Source: Anagrus nilaparvatae (lineage: Eukaryota; Arthropoda; Insecta; Hymenoptera; Mymaridae). Taken from it: a stretch of 64,000 nucleotides of DNA. The translations under genes and the position numbers were made by a program. The notes under the pieces were generated by a model that was not told the DNA's origin, did not search any database, and saw only the letters and a program-made list of their open reading frames with translations. Below are positions 57,766 to 64,000 of the stretch, piece after piece (position 1 is the first letter of the stretch; each line of letters opens with the position of its first letter). The DNA is taken from the NCBI GenBank assembly GCA_022575985.1, contig JAKSXM010000036.1, positions 868,001 through 932,000 of the forward strand, read 5' to 3'.

Positions 57766-59170
57766 CAGTTCCTTTGAAAAGCACCCATATACAAATGCGC
57801 GGTATACTAAAGAGCTTTCAAGTATCTGCAAATATAAATGATACAATTAGTAAATTATAAACTTCTAAAAAGAATCGTAGCTTTGGTTTACAGCTCTTTA
57901 AATAAGTAAAAACACATAAATAAAAAAAAAAAATTGAAATTGATTGGAAAAAAGGTGGAGTAGATGATATATTTATTCGCTTAGGGTTTCGCAAGAAGTT
58001 TTCTTCAAGAACAAATAAAAAAAAATAAAGCTTTGGTTGAAATTAAAAGAACGACTTGTTGGTTAGTTGACTCTATATAACTTGTTCTCTCTTTCAATAT
58101 ATATACCAGATTTTCTATTTTTTCATTGCTTTAGTGAGTACTTGCTGTAGTATACAATAAGTAATATAAAAAAAAAGGTTACACCCGGAACGAGGGTTTG
58201 GCGTGAGAGAATAAAAAAAAATTTATATAAAGCTCTCGTTTCCCGGGTTTGTTGAATAGCCAAGCAATATGTTTTTCCATTGCTCACTTGCGCTTTTCTT
58301 TCACGTTTCCTTAAAGTGAATTTTCGTTAAAGCTATAATACCATTCGACGACGCCTCCTCTTACAAGAATTTTTCATGCGAAAAGTGTAAGGCGAATTCC
58401 CGCAAGGCGTCAATAAGCAAAAAAAAGGAAGGTATAATATATAAAAAAAAAATTAAGAATGAAAAAAAGAATCTCTCTTTCTATTTATAAGGGGATGTAA
58501 AAATAGCACTTTATACGAATTGAATCATTGCTGAATAAGCGGAAAAAAGAATCAAAACAGGCGTATATAGTCAATTTAAAAAAAGAAAAATTAGATTGAT
58601 GAGATGAGATAAAAAGAAATTTTTGTATTTTTAAATAAATTTTTCTTTTTAAAGAAAAAAAACTAAATAATAACGAGCATGAAAATTATTTTGTTAAAAT
58701 TTCTAACAATAAGAAACAAAAAGAAAAAAAGATAAAATTTGCTTGAGGCCAAAAACTGTTGCGTCATAATTTCAAGGACTTTCTAGAGAGCTTTCAATTT
58801 AATAATGAGCTCGAATATAATATGTACTAGTTTAGTTAGTAGAAGTAGCCAAAAGTTGTATTATAACTTATTTAAAAGCTTTATACATAATATAAAGCAA
58901 CCCTTGTTTTACATTAGATTGTTATAATTTACATTGAAGTACATATAAATATAGAAAAGGAAAATGGATTTTCTAAGTCTTTTGTAACTAATCTTGAAAT
59001 TGTTATATTTATTTATAAGAGGTTTATTTTATTTACATATTTTAGCAGTATCTTGTTTTAATATTTGATAATTTTAAAATTTTTAATTATCAGTTTTAAG
59101 ATTTAAATTAAATTACTTTTAAATTTAATGTTTCATAATGTGTGTTAAAAATAATATCTTTTCATTTATA
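57766..59170. other. Low-copy intergenic DNA, with a GC-richer block at 58160-58420
   Basis: Unlike most of the window, 58160-58420 shows no second copy here and no inverted repeats, and is mixed in composition (ACACCCGGAACGAGGGTTTG, TCTCGTTTCCCGGGTTTG, TTCGACGACGCCTCCTC, AAGTGTAAGGCGAATTCCCG). It has no coding frame. It could be a non-coding RNA, an untranslated exon or regulatory DNA. Confidence 0.35.
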
Positions 59171-59186
59171 GGAGAAATGTTCTATC

Positions 59187-59203
59187 GGGGGGGGGGGGGG
59201 GGG
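59187..59203 (+). repeat. Run of 17 G
   Basis: A G homopolymer at 59187-59203, like those at 14633-14650 (18), 27557-27569 (13) and 10671-10682 (12). Such tracts can form quadruplex DNA and are hard to sequence accurately, so the lengths are approximate. Confidence 0.9.
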
Positions 59204-59279
59204 AGACAATGTTCTAGCGGGCCTTGCTCTTTGCGGATGCCTTGGACCGGTAGGAATCTTGTCTCTTCGGCCGTTTCTA

Positions 59280-59438
59280 CACCAGCACATAATCATCTAT
59301 TATGATAATCATGTCGACTAGACATTTCTTAGTACGATGGCGAAATTATTCCTGTATAAGTTATAATTACGCCAGCTACACCAAAAAATATCTAGCAGAC
59401 AATAGCAGATTATAATAAAATATAATTATGTGCTGGTG
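59280..59438. mobile_element. TA-flanked MITE with CACCAGCACATAAT ends
   Basis: CACCAGCACATAAT at 59280 and ATTATGTGCTGGTG ending at 59438, bordered by TA (59278-59279, 59439-59440); the identity even extends to TTTCTA outside. The inner part holds TCATCTATTATGATAATCAT, itself nearly palindromic. Length 159 bp, non-coding. Confidence 0.7.
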
Positions 59439-59579
59439 TAGAAAGAGTCTTCGCCCCTCCAGTGCTCTATATAAGTGAAAAGATATTAAGATTTTAAAAT
59501 AAATTAAGATATAAAAATCATGTCATTTTCAATGGAACTATAAAATATTTTAATAATATATATTTTTCATTACACGCTG

Positions 59580-59825
59580 AAAAAGAGATCTACTTTCTTA
59601 CTTTCGGGCGATCTTTTTTTCGCTTTTAATGAAAAACTATGTTTTGAACACGGGAAAAAATGTAAGAAATTTTGCTTTCAATGCTGTCTGCACTCGTTCG
59701 CTACGCTCACTCGTGCATACAACTGCATTGAAAGCCAAATCCTATTTTTTCCCCTCGTTGAACAAATAAATATTAATTTTAAAAAGTGTACGACATAGAG
59801 GCATCCGAAAGTAAGAGGAAAAAAT
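59580..59825. repeat. Possible decayed inverted-repeat element
   Basis: CTTACTTTCGGG near 59597 faces TCCGAAAGTAAG near 59806. Inside, GAAATTTTGCTTTCAATGC near 59666 faces GCATTGAAAGCCAAATCC near 59723, around GCACTCGTTCGCTACGCTCA. The pairing is interrupted and no border duplication was found. Confidence 0.4.
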
Positions 59826-61452
59826 TTCACATGCTAATGAGAGTTTTTAACAGAAAAAATAAGAAAAATTATCCCTCATTCTTCTTACATTTTTTATAAG
59901 AGTCCAAAACACAAAAATGGCTTCCGAAAATCAAGATTTCGGTTTGGGAGGCTAAAAATTGGGCTGGTGACTTATTTTTGCTAGTACTTTCAGAAAAAAA
60001 TACTTTGGGACAGTTTTGAAGACCTGACCAAACATTCCATACACACTTCATTTAAATATACCCACATTTTATTTTATTTTTTTATAAAGAAAAAAAAATC
60101 TTTTTTTACAATATTGAAATGTGATCTCAGCATATGATTAAATTTTTATTTTTGTTTTTCTGAATATAATGCATAAAAGATTTGATACGCACTATCTTAA
60201 TTAAATTATTTCTGGATATTTTTTTTCCTCTTAATTTTTAAATTACTATAGATATATGAATATTTTTTTAATTTGTAAACAAGTTTATACCTATCCTATA
60301 TTGAATATTTATTTTCAACCACGAACTTATCTAACAAGTTATTCGAATTGTGTATATTGAAGACTAATGATAAATATTTAAGAATAATGAAACAATATAA
60401 ATTTAGAGGTTTTATTTGTTTATTTACCACACATTTTTTTTCACTGTATCTTAATTTTTTTATGAAAATCTGATGGAATCCATGTTTTTATTATTGAAGT
60501 AAGAAAAACGCTGCCAAACACACAGATGTACAGACTTTTTTTTTAAACCGTTTTTTAGCTTCCTGCAGAGGTCTCAAAACGTGTTTATATGCCAAAAAAT
60601 CAAAATTTCACCTATCACAATGGTTCCTCTATGAGAAACTAGTATTTTATTGTTCAATAAAATATATATTTTTCTTTAAATTTATAGGCTAGAAAAAGAC
60701 AATCAAAAACTATTTAAAAGCTTTATTATTTTATTTTTCTTATCAGCGACTAGAAAGAACGTATTTTCCGGCCGCTGCGCGACTGAAAAAGACACGTTTT
60801 CTTGCCACTTACGATGAAAAGTCGTATACGACCTTTGCCCATAAATGAAGAATGACCCAAATCCCACGTAAATTAGCATCCAAGGCGAAGCCGAGATACT
60901 TTTATGGACACGGGCTCGTAATATACTATTTATAATGAAATTCTTTTATCCAGAAACGTGATTATGTTTATGGAACATGGAACGCTGATTTAGCAGTCCG
61001 ATTTCCATTTATTTAAAACAGTTGATTTGAATTTTGAAGTGGGTGAGTTAAAAGTCGACTGGTTATATAATTAAATTTAAAATAATAACAAATAATTAAA
61101 TATGTAATCTAATTATAAAAAGAATATAAAATTTTTTTAATCATTTTAAGTTAGTTAATTGATATTTCAATCATTATAATTATAAAGTTAACCTAAAAAT
61201 AAGTTTATAAATAATAAACATTACAAATAGCAATTCAAGTTATAATTTATTTACTTGTAAAAATATTTGGTTAGAAAATAAACAATAAATTGAACAAACT
61301 TTACTAATAAAAAAGTACCGCAATCGATTGTTCAATTAATTAAAAACGTATAATTTTAAAATATTTATTTTTTTATTTTTGATTATCAATGAACAGTTAA
61401 CAAAAAAATTATTATTCATTTAGATAAATTGGCTTTTAAAACAGATTCAAAT
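59826..61452. other. Intergenic DNA upstream of the Pdha-like gene
   Basis: 60525-60635 is the inverted copy of the dispersed repeat at 31080-31170. 60730-60905 is less AT-rich (GGCCGCTGCGCGACTGAAAA, GGCGAAGCCGAG) and looks like an old transposon end. From 60990 on it is plain AT-rich sequence. A pyrimidine-rich tract ending in AG at 61422 (ATTATTCATTTAG) could be a 3' splice site for a leader exon, so an intron in the 5' untranslated region cannot be excluded. Confidence 0.4.
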
Positions 61453-62610
61453 ATGTTTAGTAATTTAATAAGATCTTGTGCGCGAAAAAATTTAATATTA
61501 CTAAGAGGTTATGCTACAGAAGCAAAATTTGACACAAAAGAATTTAAATTACATAAATTGGAGTCAGGTCCATCGACTAGCGTAACGGTAACTAAAGAAG
61601 ATGCTCTTAAATATTATAAACAATTATATGTTATTCGTCGAATGGAAACAGCAGCTGGTAATTTATACAAAGAAAAAGTTATAAGAGGATTTTGTCATTT
61701 ATACAATGGTCAGGAAGCTGTTGCAGTTGGTATGGCTGCTTCAATGAGATCTCAAGATTCGGTTATCACAGCTTATCGATCACATGGTTGGGCTTATGTG
61801 ATGGGAATATCCCTTGCAGAAATCTTAGCTGAATTAACAGGTAGACAAAGTGGTAATGTCAGAGGTAAAGGAGGTTCGATGCACATGTATTGTAAAAATT
61901 TTTATGGTGGCAATGGTATCGTTGGAGCTCAAATTCCAGTTGGGGCTGGAGTTGCATTTGCAAATAAATATCTTAATAATGGAGGAGTTTGTTTAACATT
62001 ATATGGTGATGGCGCTGCAAATCAAGGGCAAGCATTTGAAGCTTATAATATGGCAAAATTATGGGACTTGCCTTGTATTTTTATATGTGAAAACAACGGA
62101 TACGGAATGGGTACAAGTGCAGGTAGATCTTCAGCGAGTACTGAATATTATACCAGAGGTGATTTTATACCAGGAATATGGGTGGATGGAATGGATATCC
62201 TAGCAGTAAGAGAAGCTACAAAATTTGCAATTGATTATTGTACATCTGGAAAAGGACCTTTAGTCATGGAAACTTTTACCTATCGCTATGTTGGTCACAG
62301 CATGTCTGATCCAGGAACTAGTTATCGTACAAGAGAGGAGGTCCAAGAAGTCAGAAAGACTAGAGACCCTATAACAGGTTTCAAAGAACGTATTATTAAT
62401 TCAAATTTAGCAACAGAAGATGAAGTTAAAAATATTGAAAGCGAAGTGAAAAAAGAAGTCGATGAAGCTGTCAAAAATGCAAGGTCCGATAAAGAAGTTC
62501 CGCTTAGCGAATTGACTGCTGATATTTATAAATTGAATTTAGAACCATTCATAAGAAACACTACCCCTTTTAATCCTCTGAAACATGCCAGTATAGGCAA
62601 AGGTATTTAA
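61453..62610 (+). CDS. Pdha: Pyruvate dehydrogenase E1 component subunit alpha, mitochondrial, intronless
   Basis: Encodes 385 residues from the ATG at 61453 (the same frame is open 24 bases further upstream but without an ATG). The protein is the thiamine-diphosphate-binding alpha chain of E1, which decarboxylates pyruvate in the mitochondrial matrix and, with beta chain, E2 and E3, makes acetyl-CoA. Residues 1-20 are basic and hydroxylated (MFSNLIRSCARKNLILLRGY), a likely targeting peptide. RGFCHLYNGQEA lies at 78-89, KGKGGSMHMY at 138-146 region, and the cofactor motif runs from GDG (185-187) to ENN (213-215). The phosphorylation loop GHSMSDPGTSYRTREE (281-296) keeps catalytic His282 and regulatory serines 283 and 290; Ser222 matches the third site. 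Odd points: Val280 where YHGHS is usual, and AGRSS after Ser222. There are no introns, which suggests a retrocopy, but the frame is intact, so it is probably functional. Confidence 0.95.
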   Translation: MFSNLIRSCARKNLILLRGYATEAKFDTKEFKLHKLESGPSTSVTVTKEDALKYYKQLYVIRRMETAAGNLYKEKVIRGFCHLYNGQEAVAVGMAASMRSQDSVITAYRSHGWAYVMGISLAEILAELTGRQSGNVRGKGGSMHMYCKNFYGGNGIVGAQIPVGAGVAFANKYLNNGGVCLTLYGDGAANQGQAFEAYNMAKLWDLPCIFICENNGYGMGTSAGRSSASTEYYTRGDFIPGIWVDGMDILAVREATKFAIDYCTSGKGPLVMETFTYRYVGHSMSDPGTSYRTREEVQEVRKTRDPITGFKERIINSNLATEDEVKNIESEVKKEVDEAVKNARSDKEVPLSELTADIYKLNLEPFIRNTTPFNPLKHASIGKGI

Positions 62611-62748
62611 TTAAGAATCGAGCATAAAAGTTGATTCCATAAAAAATTACAAAAATCTTGAAAACGTTTAAAATACGTGTTATTCATTGGTATTAGATAA
62701 AACAGACCAAATTTTCTAATAATCATTGTTAAAAAAATACTTATTACA

Positions 62749-62754
62749 ATAAAT
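62749..62754 (+). terminator. Poly(A) signal AATAAA of the Pdha-like gene
   Basis: AATAAA lies about 140 bases after the stop codon, a usual distance. No long A tract follows directly, so if the gene came from a reverse-transcribed RNA its A tail has decayed or lies farther on; a run of 17 A sits near 63106-63122. Confidence 0.5.
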
Positions 62755-64000
62755 TATTATTACAAAAATTCTTTGTCATTTAAAATTTTAATTCAAATCT
62801 ATATTTAACATATTTATAGGAGTAAAAAAATTTAAATTGCTTAAAAGAATTTTCCTGAATAATATTTAACGACTAAGAAAATAAAAAAAAAATATTCTTG
62901 TATAAAAAACACTAATTATTTTTTTTTACATTTTATATGCAGTTATGCATAATAATATTATTGATCTTAAAATATATAAAGTTGTCACAAAATTATTATT
63001 TTTCATTTTTTTTTGTAATGTATTAAAAGACATAAATTGTAAAATTCCATGCATGTTTATGGATAAACGATATTGCCTTCAGGCTTTAAAAAAAATCTTA
63101 TAGATAAAAAAAAAAAAAAAAATTATTTAAATACTAAAATATGACTGAATAAAAACCGGTATGCACAAAATTATGTAAACCCAGAGGGTAAAATTTGAAT
63201 ACCCAAAAAAATATATTCAAAATTATTTTCAAGAAATGTCTAAATTTAATAAAAAATTTATGAACATTAAGTTAACCTAAAATTTAAAAAAAAATCATGA
63301 AAATTTGTAGAGGTTATTTTAAATTTCATGCACAGCAATTCAACAGTGCAATAAAAAGATTCAATTACACGGAATATGAACATTTTAAAACAGCCCATGT
63401 TATAATATTAGAATCTCAAATTTCTGCATAAATCTAAATTGAGTTTAAAAGTCAATGAGCATGCTATAATATATTCATATTAAAGTTATTCCCATTAGAA
63501 AATACAAACTCAAAGAAATTCAATCCACATTTATTTTAACGATTCTTTCTTTTTTTCTTTCTATTATACGCCAATCAATTTCTACAAGGCACTTTACGCG
63601 TTTTTTTTTATAACCGAGAATAATAGCCGAAAATTTTTTTCCCTTGGGTACCGCAACATCTTCCGGCGCTTCGTCTCAATTCAATGCTCTTTTTGCTCTT
63701 ATATAGTGACGACTGTCGTTCAATGTATAATTTCACCCTCCACAAAAAAAATTTATAAAAAATTTTTTATAGTAGCTTTTCGATATACACAGCGTATTGG
63801 CAAAAAAATTCTGTCATTCTGTCAAGCAAAATTCAATCTCTGTATATAGCTTTACTTTCTTGTGTATATAAAAAACAAGTGCACTTTTATGCAATTTTTT
63901 TTGTCATACAAATATTCTAAAGTTTTTTTGTAAATGATAGACAGAAAGATCAGATCGAATATAAGTTTTTCATATAAAAGTATCAAAAAGTTACAATGTT
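62755..64000. other. AT-rich DNA downstream of the Pdha-like gene
   Basis: No gene recognised. 63540-63870 is a mixed block (CAAGGCACTTTACGCG, GGGTACCGCAACATCTTCCG, GTGACGACTGTCGTTC) without a visible second copy here; it may be regulatory or an untranslated exon of the next gene. Confidence 0.35.

Noticed and set aside
61429..61452. Extended N-terminus of the Pdha frame (eight extra codons)
   Set aside because: It would start at TTG; the first ATG at 61453 gives a typical mitochondrial targeting peptide.

Overview
This is nuclear DNA from an AT-rich eukaryote, most likely an insect. The evidence is a candidate first coding exon of an Iroquois homeobox gene (MSAYTQFGYYPTASQ followed by a GTAAAG donor, minus strand, 6539-6495), an intronless mitochondrial pyruvate dehydrogenase E1-alpha gene (61453-62610, plus), and relics of insect-type transposons (Helitron, R1-like and Jockey/CR1-like LINEs, Ty3/Gypsy, Tigger/pogo, a hAT-type foldback). 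There are no bacterial operons, no CRISPR array, and no tRNA or rRNA that I could recognise. A parasitoid hymenopteran would fit the base composition and transposon mix, but the sequence does not prove it.

Layout. 1-6494 is probably the first intron of the Iroquois gene; the homeobox exon is not in the window, so that intron continues beyond position 1. 6495-7.6 kb holds exon 1, its 5' leader and a candidate promoter region with CCAAT motifs. From 7.6 to 61.4 kb there is no intact host gene. This desert is filled with decayed and nested mobile DNA: a 1.4 kb TTAA-flanked foldback (12.9-14.3 kb); a 6 kb foldback with an inverted satellite at its centre (16.1-22.1 kb); a decayed Helitron helicase (22.1-24.4 kb); a 127-bp satellite with a three-unit higher order (24.4-26.8 kb); a 0.7 kb foldback (27.6-28.3 kb); LINE remnants (28.7-30.6, 33.3-33.9, 37.6, 45.3 kb); a Tigger element that keeps only its DNA-binding part (35.7-36.8 kb); a Gypsy pol fragment (40.2-41.0 kb); an R1-like LINE (41.2-42.5 kb); a palindromic hAT-type element with a perfect 8-bp target duplication (43.7-45.0 kb); and 49.6-59.5 kb, where five TA-flanked MITEs whose terminal repeats start with CAC lie in and around another nested foldback. 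The Pdha-like gene closes the window.

How it fits together. Only two host coding features are supported: the Iroquois 5' end and the Pdha-like gene. The space between them may carry Iroquois regulatory DNA, since Iroquois loci usually lie in gene deserts, but I can only point to stretches that are not visibly repeated. The main novelty is structural: repeated formation of long foldbacks, nested insertions that can be ordered in time, and small MITEs whose interiors are arrays of short palindromic words. I found no convincing new protein-coding system.
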